DNA of 64,000 nucleotides. Origin: Humidesulfovibrio sp. Lineage in GTDB: Bacteria; Desulfobacterota; Desulfovibrionia; Desulfovibrionales; Desulfovibrionaceae. Under the pieces are notes generated by a model. It was not told where the DNA came from. It saw nothing but the letters and a program-made list of their open reading frames with translations, and ran no database searches. The DNA lies in contig NZ_JAVHLD010000012.1 of NCBI RefSeq assembly GCF_031082295.1, positions 1-64,000 of the forward strand. Direction: 5' to 3'. Below, one piece after another: positions 34,181-45,058 of the stretch (its first letter is position 1; each line of letters begins with the position of its first letter). A program made the translations under genes and the position numbers.

Positions 34181-34900
34181 CTAGTTTTTCAGGTCGGCCT
34201 CAGGCGCGGGTGCTGGCGCGGGTGGCGGCGCGGGCAGTTCCTGGCGCACGATCACCTCGGGCTGTACTCCGGCGGTGGCGGGTGCAGGTGCGGGCGTCAC
34301 GGCTGCGGGTGTTGGAGCGGGCGCTGGAGCCGCTGCGGGGGCCACTGCGGTGGACGGCGGCGCTCCGGGCCTGCGGGCCTTGAAGGCTGCGACGGTCTGT
34401 TCCTTGTCCGCCACGCGATTTTTGAGGTCGCGCACGAACACGTCGGTCTGGTCGAGCTTGGCCTTGAGCTGGATGCGCTCGTTTTCGTTCTTGATGCTGT
34501 CCTCGCGCAGGTCGGCCATGATTTTCTGGTTGTCTTCCTTCTTGCCGAGGTTTGCGGCGTCCACGGCGTTGATGCGCGCGGTGTCGAGCGCCAGTTCGGT
34601 CCCGGTGGCCTGGGCCTTGGCGAGCTTGGTGGCGATGGAGGCGTAGTCGTCCTGGCGGTCGGCCAGTTCTTCCTTGAGTTTGGCCAGGGCCACTTCCTCG
34701 TTGGCCACGGCGTTGTCGAAGTCGGCCTTGTCGATGGCGGCGCGTTTATCCTTGGGCACCTGGGCCACGAGTTCCTTGTCCACTCGCGAGCCGAAGAGGC
34801 CGCCCAGGCTGAAGGCCTGGCTGGGCGCGGGCGCGAGGAGCATGCTGGCGGCAAGGCCGGTGATGACGGCCGCGGCAAGAAGTGTGCGTTTCGGGTGCAT
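34181..34900 (-). CDS. Secreted coiled-coil protein with Pro/Ala tail, 239 aa
   Basis: Start at the ATG behind CGGAGG (MHPKRTLLAAAV). Residues 1-30 are a signal peptide ending PSQAF. Residues about 45-170 are a charged helical, probably coiled-coil region rich in Lys/Asp/Glu/Ala. The last about 65 residues are low-complexity Pro/Ala (APAPAPTPAAV and similar), probably disordered. It looks periplasmic or envelope-associated. No family recognised. It lies about 100 bases downstream of glnD on the same strand. Confidence 0.75.
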   Translation of the reverse strand: MHPKRTLLAAAVITGLAASMLLAPAPSQAFSLGGLFGSRVDKELVAQVPKDKRAAIDKADFDNAVANEEVALAKLKEELADRQDDYASIATKLAKAQATGTELALDTARINAVDAANLGKKEDNQKIMADLREDSIKNENERIQLKAKLDQTDVFVRDLKNRVADKEQTVAAFKARRPGAPPSTAVAPAAAPAPAPTPAAVTPAPAPATAGVQPEVIVRQELPAPPPAPAPAPEADLKN

Positions 34901-34996
34901 GTGCGCCTCCGTGTGATATCTGGTTGATGATGCCTGCAGGCTAGCGCAAAGCGCTGTGGCTGGCAACGGTTGGGGCGAATGTCGCCGGATGGCGCG

Positions 34997-37885
34997 TCAT
35001 TTCGAGACGGAGAGCAGGGCCTTCTTGATTTCCTCGGCCTGGGCGGGGTCGGTGATGCGCTGCCCGCCCTCGCCTCGCAGGTAGAAGGAATCGTGGATGC
35101 GCCCGGCGCTGGTGGCGATGCGCGCCACGTGGATTTCCAGGCGCAGGGAGGCCAAGGCGCGCGCCAGGTCGTGCAGCAGGCCCAGGCGGTCGGGCGCGGC
35201 GATTTCTACAAGCGTGTAGAAGTCGCTGGCCTCGAAGTCCACGCGCACCTTGCGGCGGGCCTTTGGCGCGCGCGAGGGCAGGGTGAGCGGCGAAATGCGC
35301 TTCTGCTCCAGGCGGTATTCCAACTCCAGCTTGCCGAGCAGCGTGTAGCTCACGGCGCGGCGGATGCGCTGCCACAGGTCGTCGAGGTAGAGGCCCTCCT
35401 CTGGCTCCTGCACCACGAACATGTCGAGCGCCATGCTGCCGCTGCCGAAGTTTGCGGCGGTGGTCGGCGGCAGGCTGTTCCAGGTCAGCACCTCGGCGGA
35501 GAGGATGTTCAGGTCGTGCAGGGCGAGCACCCCGGCCATGACCGCGAACAGTCCGGGCTGGTTGAGGGCAGCCAGGCTCACCTGGAAGGCCTTGGCTCCG
35601 GGCAGGGGCACGGCCTCGATCTCCACCACGCCGATGCCGGCCTTGCCCGAGGGCTTGCGCACCAGGTCCTCGTCGAGGCTTGCGCGGAAGCGCCGGGCCA
35701 GCTCCATGTGGCGCACCAGGGTGGGCGCGTCGAGCACCAGCGTGGCGCGGGCGGGCATGCGTTCCAGGCAGGCCTCGGCGTAGTCGCGGCCCAGGGGCGC
35801 GGCTCCGGCCACAGCCTTGGCGGCCAGCTCCAGGGCGGCCTCGCGGGCCTTGCGGCTCTTTTCCACGGCGTGGGGCTCGGCCAGGGGGCCGCTGGTGAGC
35901 AGGTGCCGCGCCTTGAGGGTCAGCTCGCTGAACAGGGAGGCGGTCCAGGGGTTCCAGGCGCGGGGGCCGGTGGAGCTGGAGTCGGCCACGGCGAGCAGGT
36001 GCAGCATGTCCAGGCGTTCCGGCGTGGCGCAGACCTCCGCCAGCCGCGCGGACACGGACTCGTCGGCCAGGTCGCGGCGGGTGGCGGTCTTGGGGATGAG
36101 CAGATGCTCTCGCACCAGGAACGCCACGTCCTCGACGGTGTCTTTGTCCGCGCCCAGGCGGCGCAATAGTCCTGTGGCCATGCGTGCGCCGGCGCCGGAA
36201 TGGTCGCGGTCGGGCTTGGCCAGGTCGTGGGCGAAGCCTGCCAGCAGCAGGCGCTCGAAATGCGGGATGGCGCGGGCGCGCTCGGCCAGCCAGGCGTCGC
36301 CGCCGTTCAGGTCGGTGTCGGGCATGGCGGCCAGGGTGCGCACCACCTCGAGGGTGTGCTTGCCCACGGGGTGGATGTGGAAGTCGTCGAACTGCACCAG
36401 GTGCTCCACTGGCCCGAACTCCGGCACCAGGGCCGCCAGGAGCCCGGTGTCGAGCATGGACTGCAGGGCCGTGGACAGGGTCGGGATGGTGGGCGGCGGG
36501 GGCGGCTCCGGGGCTTCCCCTGGGGCCTTTGCCGGGGCGAAGAAGCCCTTCAGGGCGCGCACCAGGCCCTTCTGCGCCTTGGCCTTGCCAGCGGCCAGGG
36601 AGAGCGGCGAGCTCTCTGCGTCGCGCCCGCAGACGCGGAAAATGGCGATGAGCGCGTCCAGGATTCCCGGCAGGCTGGCGAAAGCCGCCCGCGTGGGCTC
36701 GTCGGCCAGGGCCAGGCGCGTGGCGCGCAGGGCGGGCCAGGCCACGGGCCGGGAGGCCTGGGCGGCGGCCACGTACAGGGCCAGGATCTGTGCCGGGGAG
36801 GGCTCCAGGCCGGGCTTGAAGGCCACGCCCGTGGGGGTGTCGACGATGCCCTCCGGCGCACCGGAAGGCAGGGACGGGGTGTGGTCCTTGGGCGGAAAGG
36901 CGTTGAGCCAGCAGGCCTGGCGCATGGAGCGGATGCGCGTCATGCTCTGGTGCAGGCGCGAGAGAAAGGCCTCCACCGCGAGGCCGGTGGCGTAGGGGTC
37001 GGGCTGATCACCTTCGACGTGCTCCCCCGCGTTGTCGGGCACAGGATCGGCCCCGGCAAAGCCCAGGGCGCGGGCGACCTGGGGCTGGTAGTCGAAGGAC
37101 AGGCGGTCGGTCTTGCGCCGGGCCGCCAGGTGCAGGGCCGTGCGCGCGGCCAGCACGAAGGCGTAGTCCTCCTCCAGCACCGCGCGGTCGCCGGGGGTGA
37201 AGGGCTCCGCCGCCTCCGGGCGCAGGCCGAGCAGCCAATGGATCTGGTGCACGTCGCGCAGGGCGCCCAGGCCGTTTTTCAGCTCCGGCTCAAGCAGGCC
37301 GGAGGAGTCGCCATATTCGGCACGGCGCTGGGCGTTGTGGGCCAGCACCCATTGGCCGAAGGGCTCCGCCGCCTGGGCCAGCACCTTCTGCGAAAATTCC
37401 TGGCGGAAGCGCGCCACGACCGACTCGGACCCGGAGATGAGCCGGATGTCCAGAAGCGAGGTCAGGACCTGGGTGTCCTCCCGGGCCAGGGCCAGGCCGT
37501 CGGCGAGGGCGCGCACGCCGTGGCCCAGGTCCAGGCCGATGTCCCAGAGCGGATGGAACAGCCCGCGGGAGAGTTCCTCGGCGCTTGGCGGCACCGCGCC
37601 CTCGTAAAGCACCAGCACGTCCACGTCGGACGCGGGGCAGAGCTCGCCGCGGCCATAGCCGCCGACGGCAACGAGGGCAAAAGGCGGGGATGTGGCCGGG
37701 GCCTGCGGCAGCTCGGCCAGGCGGGCTCGGAAATAGGCGTCCATGAGGGCGGCGGCGGCGGCCGGATAGCCTGCAAGGTCGCCCGCGCGGGCGGCCTCGG
37801 CCAGGGAGGACCGGCCCTGCCGCAGCGCGATGGCTGAAGGCGGCAGGACCGGTCCGGTTTGTTCGCTATCGGTTTCCCTGGTCAT
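34997..37885 (-). CDS. glnD: Bifunctional PII uridylyltransferase / uridylyl-removing enzyme
   Basis: 962 aa. Nucleotidyltransferase domain (about 60-230) with GGYGRGELCPASDVDVLVL, where the two Asp bind metal. A linker with a Pro/Gly-rich insert follows (about 460-480). The HD domain (about 515-650) has KHTLEVVRTL and GFAHDLAKPD for uridylyl removal. Two C-terminal ACT domains (about 780-850 and 890-955: LAALNQPGLFAVMAGVLAL, IAAPDRLGLLHDLARAL) sense glutamine. It modifies Tyr51 of GlnB. It starts 19 bases after glnB, giving an amtB-glnB-glnD operon for nitrogen sensing. Confidence 0.93.
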   Translation of the reverse strand: MTRETDSEQTGPVLPPSAIALRQGRSSLAEAARAGDLAGYPAAAAALMDAYFRARLAELPQAPATSPPFALVAVGGYGRGELCPASDVDVLVLYEGAVPPSAEELSRGLFHPLWDIGLDLGHGVRALADGLALAREDTQVLTSLLDIRLISGSESVVARFRQEFSQKVLAQAAEPFGQWVLAHNAQRRAEYGDSSGLLEPELKNGLGALRDVHQIHWLLGLRPEAAEPFTPGDRAVLEEDYAFVLAARTALHLAARRKTDRLSFDYQPQVARALGFAGADPVPDNAGEHVEGDQPDPYATGLAVEAFLSRLHQSMTRIRSMRQACWLNAFPPKDHTPSLPSGAPEGIVDTPTGVAFKPGLEPSPAQILALYVAAAQASRPVAWPALRATRLALADEPTRAAFASLPGILDALIAIFRVCGRDAESSPLSLAAGKAKAQKGLVRALKGFFAPAKAPGEAPEPPPPPTIPTLSTALQSMLDTGLLAALVPEFGPVEHLVQFDDFHIHPVGKHTLEVVRTLAAMPDTDLNGGDAWLAERARAIPHFERLLLAGFAHDLAKPDRDHSGAGARMATGLLRRLGADKDTVEDVAFLVREHLLIPKTATRRDLADESVSARLAEVCATPERLDMLHLLAVADSSSTGPRAWNPWTASLFSELTLKARHLLTSGPLAEPHAVEKSRKAREAALELAAKAVAGAAPLGRDYAEACLERMPARATLVLDAPTLVRHMELARRFRASLDEDLVRKPSGKAGIGVVEIEAVPLPGAKAFQVSLAALNQPGLFAVMAGVLALHDLNILSAEVLTWNSLPPTTAANFGSGSMALDMFVVQEPEEGLYLDDLWQRIRRAVSYTLLGKLELEYRLEQKRISPLTLPSRAPKARRKVRVDFEASDFYTLVEIAAPDRLGLLHDLARALASLRLEIHVARIATSAGRIHDSFYLRGEGGQRITDPAQAEEIKKALLSVSK

Positions 37886-37904
37886 GGACTGCGTTGGACT
37901 GGCG

Positions 37905-39486
<1,582 letters not shown>

Positions 39487-40117
39487 TGAGGGATCCTCCT
39501 TGCTGCCAGGGTCCGTTATTCGCCCCGCCGAATCGACGCATCGGCCGGGCAACTCCATTACAAATTTGTGAACAGTGCCTCTATTGTTACCGTTTCGGCA
39601 AATCCCGCCCTTCAGCTCCGCCACCCCGCATCCACTGTTGCGTGGCTTGGTCCAATCGCGAAATCCGCCCACAGACACAGGATACACATTTGTCGTCACG
39701 CTTGCGTTTTCGTGTGCTGCGTGGCCTACAAAAGCAAGAGCCGGGCCAACGCGCAAAAAACAACAGCAACATATTGAAATAAAAGAGGTTGACAAGTTTG
39801 CGGCTACACTTTTGGTGGGCCGGCATTCCACTCTAACGCAAAACAGCGCGATGCAGATAGCAAATTTGTAAAATTGGCACCTGCTGCGAGGGGGAATTGT
39901 CGCCGTTGTATCAAAAATGGACCGCGCAAAGGGGGCGCAGTGCCCGGCGAGCCTTGACGCTGGCGGATCTGGCACGCCGGGCCTGGTTTGGGAGCCTGGC
40001 CGATTCGTCCTGGCCTGTGCCTTTCGTTCGACAATACGCAGGGGGGGGTGCGCATGCCATAGCACGGCTGCGACAGTTTTATCAACGCCGCGCGCGCATT
40101 CTCCACACGACAAGAAA
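39487..40117. other. Stretch without a gene
   Basis: About 630 bases between the divergently placed amtB start and the Sel1 gene terminator. The middle (39740-39870) is AT-rich compared with the host average and likely holds the amtB promoter region. Short frames on both strands lack ribosome-binding sites. A GG-N9-GC near-match to a sigma-54 site on the minus strand (about 39597-39613) has the wrong spacing and is not called. Confidence 0.4.
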
Positions 40118-40160
40118 CCGAAAGGGCCGCCCCAGGTCTCCCCCGAGGCGGCCCCTTCGG
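40118..40160 (-). terminator. Terminator downstream of the Sel1-repeat gene
   Basis: Arms CCGAAAGGGCCGCC (40118-40131) and GGCGGCCCCTTCGG (40147-40160) pair with one wobble; on the minus strand the stem is followed by TTTCTTGT. It lies 42 bases after the stop codon of the minus-strand gene. The CCGAAAGGGC core is shared with the dispersed hairpin repeats. Confidence 0.72.
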
Positions 40161-40201
40161 CGCATTGGCACGTCCAGAGGGCCAGAGCCCCTCTGGCGAG
40201 G

Positions 40202-41383
40202 CTAGCGGCCGTCGTCCTTATCATTCGCCTTGGCCTTGAAGGCGGCGACGCGCTTGGCCTGGGCGTCGAGTTGGCTGCGGGACAGCTCCTTGGCGGCCTG
40301 TTCGCGCAGGGCTTTCGCCTCGCTCAGGCCGTGCCGCGCGGCCAGCGACAGCCAGTAATAGGCCTGCTCCGGGTTGGCGGCCAGCTCCTGCCCGGAGAGC
40401 AGCAGCACGCCCAGGTTGTACTGGGCCTTGGGGTCGTCCTGCTCGGCGGCGTTGACCAGGAGGCGCTCGGCCTCGGCAGGATTCCTGTCGGGGTTGGCGT
40501 TATCAAGCATGATCAGGGCGAGGTTGGTCATGGCGCCGGTGTGGTTCCTGCTGGCGGCTTCCCGATACCAGTGCAGGGCGGCCTCATGATTCCGGGCCGT
40601 GCCTTTGCCCTGCTGGCAGTGCACAGCAAAGGAGTATTGCGCGCGGGAGTGCCCGGCCTTGGCAGCGCGCTCCAGCCAGTGGACGCTCTTGACGGCGTCC
40701 TTGTGCACGCCGAGACCCTGAGCGTACATCTGGGCCATTAGGTACTGGGCGCGGGAATGCCCGGCCTCGGCGGCCTTGAGCATCCAGCGGGCCGCCTTTG
40801 CGTCGTCGCGTTCCAGGCCATGCCCGCGGGAGTAGGCCAGGGCGAGGTTGTACATCGACTTGACGTGGCCGTGCCCTGCCGCGCCTTCATAAAGGGTGGC
40901 GGCCTGGGCCAGGTTCATGGGCACGCCGTGGCCGGAGCTCAACAGCCCGGCCAGGTTGTACATGGCGGCGACGTTGCCGTTGGCGGCGGCCTTTTCATAC
41001 CAGCCCTTGGCCAGGGTCGCGTTCTGGGCGGTGAGGGAGCCCTGGTCGTAGGCCAGGCCGAGGTTGAACTGGGCCGCGGGCAGGCCCTTGTCTGCGGCCA
41101 GGGTCCACCAGCGCAGCGCCACGGCCGGAGACTTGGGGGCTCCGGTCCCCTGCGCCAGGGCAAGAGCCAGCTCATTCTGGGCGTGGGCGTCGCCGTTCTG
41201 GGCCTTGGCCATGAGGGAGCGCACCTTCGGCGAGAGCGTGCTCTCGTCCGGCTCCAGCACGGAGGGCTGGCCCGGGCTGGCCTTGCTGGCCTGGGCCGCG
41301 CCCGGAGCGCACCCGACGACGAGGGTGACGGCCAGCGCGACGGCGCAAAGAATTCTGTCAAGGCGGGGAGCGGAACTGATCAC
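40202..41383 (-). CDS. Exported Sel1-repeat protein, 393 aa
   Basis: Starts with GTG behind AGGAGG. Residues 1-32 are a signal peptide, with VGCAPG near its end as a possible lipobox (V-G-C is not ideal). Residues about 55-365 hold about eight Sel1-type repeats of 36 residues (for example AAQFNLGLAYDQG, SMYNLALAYSRGHG, AQYLMAQMYAQGLG, AQYNLGVLLLSG). These alpha-alpha units form a protein-binding solenoid. The C-terminus is Lys-rich. It is probably periplasmic or lipid-anchored and scaffolds a partner; the partner is unknown. Confidence 0.85.
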   Translation of the reverse strand: MISSAPRLDRILCAVALAVTLVVGCAPGAAQASKASPGQPSVLEPDESTLSPKVRSLMAKAQNGDAHAQNELALALAQGTGAPKSPAVALRWWTLAADKGLPAAQFNLGLAYDQGSLTAQNATLAKGWYEKAAANGNVAAMYNLAGLLSSGHGVPMNLAQAATLYEGAAGHGHVKSMYNLALAYSRGHGLERDDAKAARWMLKAAEAGHSRAQYLMAQMYAQGLGVHKDAVKSVHWLERAAKAGHSRAQYSFAVHCQQGKGTARNHEAALHWYREAASRNHTGAMTNLALIMLDNANPDRNPAEAERLLVNAAEQDDPKAQYNLGVLLLSGQELAANPEQAYYWLSLAARHGLSEAKALREQAAKELSRSQLDAQAKRVAAFKAKANDKDDGR

Positions 41384-41718
41384 GGGCTGGAAACCTCCTG
41401 GGACTATGGCCTGACGCCGCAGGGCGGGCGCCCGACTGCATGCGCATACTAGGCCCGCCTGGAGCGGATGTCTACACCCCGCGCGGAACGCGCAAAGAGT
41501 TTTGGCGCCCTGGCGCTCCTTTCACTATTGCAACGAGCACTGGCGCATGCATTGCAAAAACTTTTAACGTAGAAATTATGCCCATGGAACGCAAATAGGC
41601 CATTCTATACGATAAAAGTAGAAAAAGTGCTGGACTCTGCAACTTTTGCTGGAATAGATATCGCAGGAACTATTTCACGGAAGCTGCAGCAGCGGCTCCA
41701 AGAGCACGGAGGAGCATC
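41384..41718. other. Stretch without a gene
   Basis: No supported frame. An AT-rich patch at 41555-41630 (AACTTTTAACGTAGAAATT and GATAAAAGTAGAAAAAG) probably contains promoters for the small gene at 41719. Confidence 0.35.
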
Positions 41719-41976
41719 ATGCATTGCATCATTCTGCTTCCTGACGCCACAGGGCAGATGCCCACGGCGGAAGAACTTCGGCAAAGAGGTTTCGCGGTTT
41801 CCGCGGCAGTGGCGTCACCCTGCCGCAAAGCGTCTGATGGCGCCCCGCCCGCCTCCCTCTCCATCAACGGGGTCGACGCCGCAAGACCGCAACGGACAAC
41901 CTCGTCCCTTGCGCCCCCGCAGGCCCTGGCCGCGGAAGAGCCTGCGCCCTATGGCGGCCGGGTACAGCCCGAGTGA
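41719..41976 (+). CDS. Small hypothetical protein, 85 aa
   Basis: A GGAGGAG Shine-Dalgarno stands 6 bases before the ATG (MHCIILLPDATGQMPTAEEL), and an AT-rich promoter-like region lies upstream. The product is soluble, Ala/Pro/Gln-rich, without recognised motif. Composition in the second half is biased, so this could be a chance frame. A terminator hairpin follows 23 bases after the stop. Confidence 0.42.
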   Translation: MHCIILLPDATGQMPTAEELRQRGFAVSAAVASPCRKASDGAPPASLSINGVDAARPQRTTSSLAPPQALAAEEPAPYGGRVQPE

Positions 41977-41998
41977 TGGCGCTCGTCGCGAACGCGAA

Positions 41999-42037
41999 AG
42001 GGGCTCCCCCGGCCTGTTGTCGACCGGAGGAGCCCCT
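41999..42037. terminator. Bidirectional terminator
   Basis: AGGGGCTCC (41999-42007) pairs with GGAGCCCCT (42029-42037), with an inner CCGG/CCGG extension. It separates the plus-strand small gene from the minus-strand Hsp20 genes, ending both. Confidence 0.65.
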
Positions 42038-42065
42038 GCTCATGCCTTTCGCTTGGGCGGCGCTT

Positions 42066-42437
42066 CTAGGCGGTCTGCACGGGGATGCGGCGCGGGGCCA
42101 GCTTCTCCAGGCGCGGCAGGTGCACGGTCAGCACACCGTCCTTCAGGTTCGCCTTGATGCGCTCGCGGTCCACGCGGTCCGACAGGGACACGGCGCGAAC
42201 ATATTCGCCAGGCCCGAACTGCACCTCCAGGAAGGACTCGGCCTCCGAGGCCCCCTGCAACGCGCGTCCGGTAACGGTCAGCTCGTTCTCGTTGATGTCG
42301 ATGTTCAAGTCCTCGCGCTTCACCCCGGGCAGGTCCATGAAGACATAGAAGCCGTCTTCGCGCTCGAGGATATCCGTGGCCGGACTCACGCGGGGCAATG
42401 CCTTGCTCTCGTTGCTGTTCTCGGTGTTCTTGCTCAT
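42066..42437 (-). CDS. Hsp20/alpha-crystallin small heat-shock protein
   Basis: 123 aa. Alpha-crystallin domain from about residue 22 to 112: DGFYVFMDLPGVKREDLNI at its start and LKDGVLTVHLPRL, with the GVLTV pattern, near its end. Short flexible N-terminus and a C-terminal IxV-type motif (RRIPVQTA). It holds unfolding proteins in the cytoplasm. It lies 28 bases after a second Hsp20 gene in the same operon. Confidence 0.92.
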   Translation of the reverse strand: MSKNTENSNESKALPRVSPATDILEREDGFYVFMDLPGVKREDLNIDINENELTVTGRALQGASEAESFLEVQFGPGEYVRAVSLSDRVDRERIKANLKDGVLTVHLPRLEKLAPRRIPVQTA

Positions 42438-42465
42438 CTTGCTTCCTCCTGCTTCTCGGCGCGGC

Positions 42466-42876
42466 TTACGCCACGTCGATGCTGATCTTCCTGGGAACGC
42501 AGCTTTCGCACTTGGGCAGGACCACGGTGAGCACGCCGTCGGCCAGTGTTGCGCGCACCTTGTCGCGATCCACGGGCACGTTCAGCGCCACCACGCGCTG
42601 GAAGAACCCCGCCGGGCGCTCCTGGCGATAGTACTTGCCCTGCTCCGTGGGCCTCTCGCCGCGGATGACCAGGCTCTTTTCCGTCAGGGTCAGTTCCACG
42701 GCGTCCATGGCCAGGCCGGGTATCTCGGAGCGCACATAGTAGTTGGCCTCGTCCTCGCTCAGATTGAGCGGCGGAAAAGCCATCCTGCGCCCCTCTCCGG
42801 GCTGGGGCCTGAAGAAGTCCTCGATGAGCCGTTCGAAGCGGCCGGGGTAGTAGATAGTGTTGAAGTCGAGCACCAT
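42466..42876 (-). CDS. Hsp20/alpha-crystallin small heat-shock protein
   Basis: 136 aa from the ATG behind AAGGAGGAA (MVLDFNTIYYPGRFERL). The alpha-crystallin domain spans about 40-130: YYVRSEIPGLAMDAVELTL and LADGVLTVVLPKCE. The extension ends RKISIDVA, an IxI-like assembly motif. The N-terminus has the RFERLIEDFF amphipathic segment typical of class A bacterial Hsp20. With the downstream paralogue it may form mixed oligomers, as in other two-gene hsp20 operons. No CIRCE or other clear heat-shock operator was found. Confidence 0.92.
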   Translation of the reverse strand: MVLDFNTIYYPGRFERLIEDFFRPQPGEGRRMAFPPLNLSEDEANYYVRSEIPGLAMDAVELTLTEKSLVIRGERPTEQGKYYRQERPAGFFQRVVALNVPVDRDKVRATLADGVLTVVLPKCESCVPRKISIDVA

Positions 42877-43444
42877 GATGCCTTCCTCCTTCTTGGTGTT
42901 GTGACGCAATGATAAATCCGGGTCATGGACAGTCAAGAGGAGGAGGCGCAGGTTTTAAACACGCAGTGCACAGCTGTGGAGAACGGGCGCCTCGGCTTCA
43001 ACAGGGCTGTGGGAAGATGGCGAGATGACGGGTCGGGCAGATACGGTCTTGGAGGGGGGATGCGCTCATCAAGTGTGTGCGCCGCTTCCCGGTTCTCCCG
43101 GGTGGACTCCGGCCCCCTTTTGTCCGGGCCTGCGGGTCACGCTTGCGGCGCACTGTGCTCTTTCGTGGCGTGGGGCGGCTCAATCCGCCATTCTGTCAGG
43201 AGATGCTGGGGGTCTATTCGTGCACACCCTCCGTTGGCGTTAACGCCATGAACTGCACCCCGGACCTTCCGAAGGAGTCCTTGCTTCAAATACTAGCCAC
43301 GCGCCGGGCAAAGTAAAGGACTATTTTCGGTCCGCCTGCCTGTGGAAAGCCAACCCCCCAGCGCGGCGTCATATTTTTCTTGCAAGCCGCCAGCGGATGC
43401 GGGAGAAGTGGCTATCACGATGGGCTTCAGGAGGCCTGCCGCAC
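42877..43444. other. Stretch without a convincing gene
   Basis: A plus-strand frame at 42925-43251 has biased composition and no ribosome-binding site, so I do not call it. Several short inverted repeats are present (for example CCCGGTTCTCCCGGG near 43086), but none is terminator-like. I see nothing else. Confidence 0.35.
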
Positions 43445-43810
43445 ATGTCGCACCTTGCGCCCCGAACATCCGTTTTCCCGGTGGCTCGCTTGGCCTTCAG
43501 CGCGGCCCTGGCCCTGGCTTTCTGCTTGGCCCTGCCGCCCGCGCCAGCCCGCGCCGCCAGCCTCGACTGCCCTGCCCTGTACGAGCTCTACCGGGTCTGC
43601 CACGCCCAGGGCCGTGAGGCCGACAGCGGCAGGATATGCCTGGAGGCCAGCCGCATGGCCATGACCAGCGCCCTGGCCAAGACCCTGCGCAAGTCCCCGC
43701 AGACCGCCCAGGCCCTGGTGGACCTCGTCTGCGGCACCGGCTGCGAGGACGGGTTGAGCCAGCTGCCCCTCGCCACGCGCCAGGAGTTCACCGAAGCCTT
43801 CTGCGACTGA
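43445..43810 (+). CDS. Small secreted cysteine-containing protein, 121 aa
   Basis: Start at the ATG 10 bases after AGGAGG (MSHLAPRTSVFPVARLAF). A signal peptide runs to about residue 37 (ending PARAAS). The mature part has five cysteines (CPALYELYRVC, ICLEAS, VCGTGCEDG, FCD) that could form disulfides in the periplasm, and is otherwise helical. It precedes the DUF362 gene by 31 bases and may be cotranscribed. Function unknown. Confidence 0.6.
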   Translation: MSHLAPRTSVFPVARLAFSAALALAFCLALPPAPARAASLDCPALYELYRVCHAQGREADSGRICLEASRMAMTSALAKTLRKSPQTAQALVDLVCGTGCEDGLSQLPLATRQEFTEAFCD

Positions 43811-43841
43811 GCCCGCCCACCGAAACCGCAAGGAGACCGCC

Positions 43842-44966
43842 ATGGCCAGCCAAGTCTATTTCTGGAACCTGCGCGCCAGCATGAAAGCCCCCTACGCCGA
43901 GCGCATCAAGAAGCTGCTCGGCCGCACGGGCTTCGCCGCGCACGTCGCGGACGGCGACCTCGCGGCGGTGAAGATCCACTTCGGGGAGCGCGGCGTCACC
44001 GGCCATGTGCAGCCGCTCATGGTGCGGCCCATCCTCGACGAGCTTTCCCGCGCCGGGGCGCGCCCCTTCCTGACCGACGCCAGCACCCTCTACGTGGGCC
44101 AGCGCGGCGAGGCCGTGAGCCACGCCATGCAGGCCGCCCGCCACGGCTACGACCCGCTGCTCCTGGGCGCGCCGGTCATCATCGCCGACGGCCTCAAGGG
44201 CGGCTCCCAGGTGGCCCTGCCGGTGCCCGGCGGGAAGCACTTCGCCGAGGCATACATCGCGGCGGACATCGCCGAGGCCGACCTGCTCGTCTCCATCAAC
44301 CACCTGAAAGGACACGAGCTGGCTGGGTTCGGCGGCGCGCTCAAGAACATCGGCATGGGCGCTGCCAGCAAGCAGGGCAAGATGCTCCAGCACCTCACCA
44401 CCGGCCCCCTGGTGGATGAGGCCGCCTGCAAGGGCTGCGGCGCCTGCGTGGGCATCTGCGCGGCCCAGGCCCTGGCCCTGGCCGACGGCCTGGCCGGGAA
44501 AAAGCACGTGCTGCTGAACCTCGACGCCTGCCGGGGCTGCGGCGCCTGCTTCCTGGCCTGCAAGAACGGAGGGCTCACCATCAACTGGCAGACCGACGTG
44601 CAGGCCTTCCTGGAACGCATGATGGAATACGCCGCCGCGCTCCTGCTCTCGCGCCGCAAGCCCAGCCTGCACATCACCTTCGTCACCTCTGTCACCCCGG
44701 ACTGCGACTGCATGGGCTTCTCCGACTCACCCATCTGCCCGGACATCGGCGTGCTGGCCTCCTTCGACCCCGTGGCCATCGACCAGGCCGGCATCGACCT
44801 AGTGAACAAGGCCGAGCCCCTGTGGCCAAGCCACCTCCCGGCGGGGCTCAAGGCCGGGCAGGACAAGTTCCTGGCGCTCAGGCCCAGCCTGCCGCCCTCC
44901 ATGGGCCTGGACTACGCCGAATCCCTGGGCCTGGGCAGCAGGAAATACGAGCTCATCGCCCTGTAG
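43842..44966 (+). CDS. DUF362 protein with two [4Fe-4S] ferredoxin motifs
   Basis: 374 aa behind AAGGAG. An N-terminal and C-terminal DUF362 domain (IHFGERGVTGHVQPLMVRPI, LVSINHLKGHELAGFGGALKNIGMG, CDCMGFSDSPICPDIGVLAS) surround a bacterial ferredoxin module at about 190-245. That module has two CxxCxxCxxxC clusters (CKGCGACVGIC and CRGCGACFLAC), although the third ligand spacing should be checked. Such proteins are common in sulfate reducers and methanogens and are thought to carry electrons; the partner is unknown. Cytoplasmic. Confidence 0.88.
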   Translation: MASQVYFWNLRASMKAPYAERIKKLLGRTGFAAHVADGDLAAVKIHFGERGVTGHVQPLMVRPILDELSRAGARPFLTDASTLYVGQRGEAVSHAMQAARHGYDPLLLGAPVIIADGLKGGSQVALPVPGGKHFAEAYIAADIAEADLLVSINHLKGHELAGFGGALKNIGMGAASKQGKMLQHLTTGPLVDEAACKGCGACVGICAAQALALADGLAGKKHVLLNLDACRGCGACFLACKNGGLTINWQTDVQAFLERMMEYAAALLLSRRKPSLHITFVTSVTPDCDCMGFSDSPICPDIGVLASFDPVAIDQAGIDLVNKAEPLWPSHLPAGLKAGQDKFLALRPSLPPSMGLDYAESLGLGSRKYELIAL

Positions 44967-45058
44967 CCGCTCTTGACGCGTTCGCGCTACTGGCGCAGAA
45001 TACGGACACAATCGGCCCTCCCCCCGGGCGCGATTCGCAACACTGGAGGTGTTCCGCC

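Noticed and set aside
39597-39613. Possible sigma-54 promoter upstream of amtB
   Set aside because: The GG and GC elements are separated by nine, not ten, bases.
39487-40224. N-terminal extension of the amtB frame
   Set aside because: The extension has no Amt homology, and the ATG at 39486 has a perfect AGGAGG signal.
42925-43251. 108-codon plus-strand frame upstream of the secreted cysteine protein
   Set aside because: No ribosome-binding site and atypical Ser/Arg/Gly composition for this genome.
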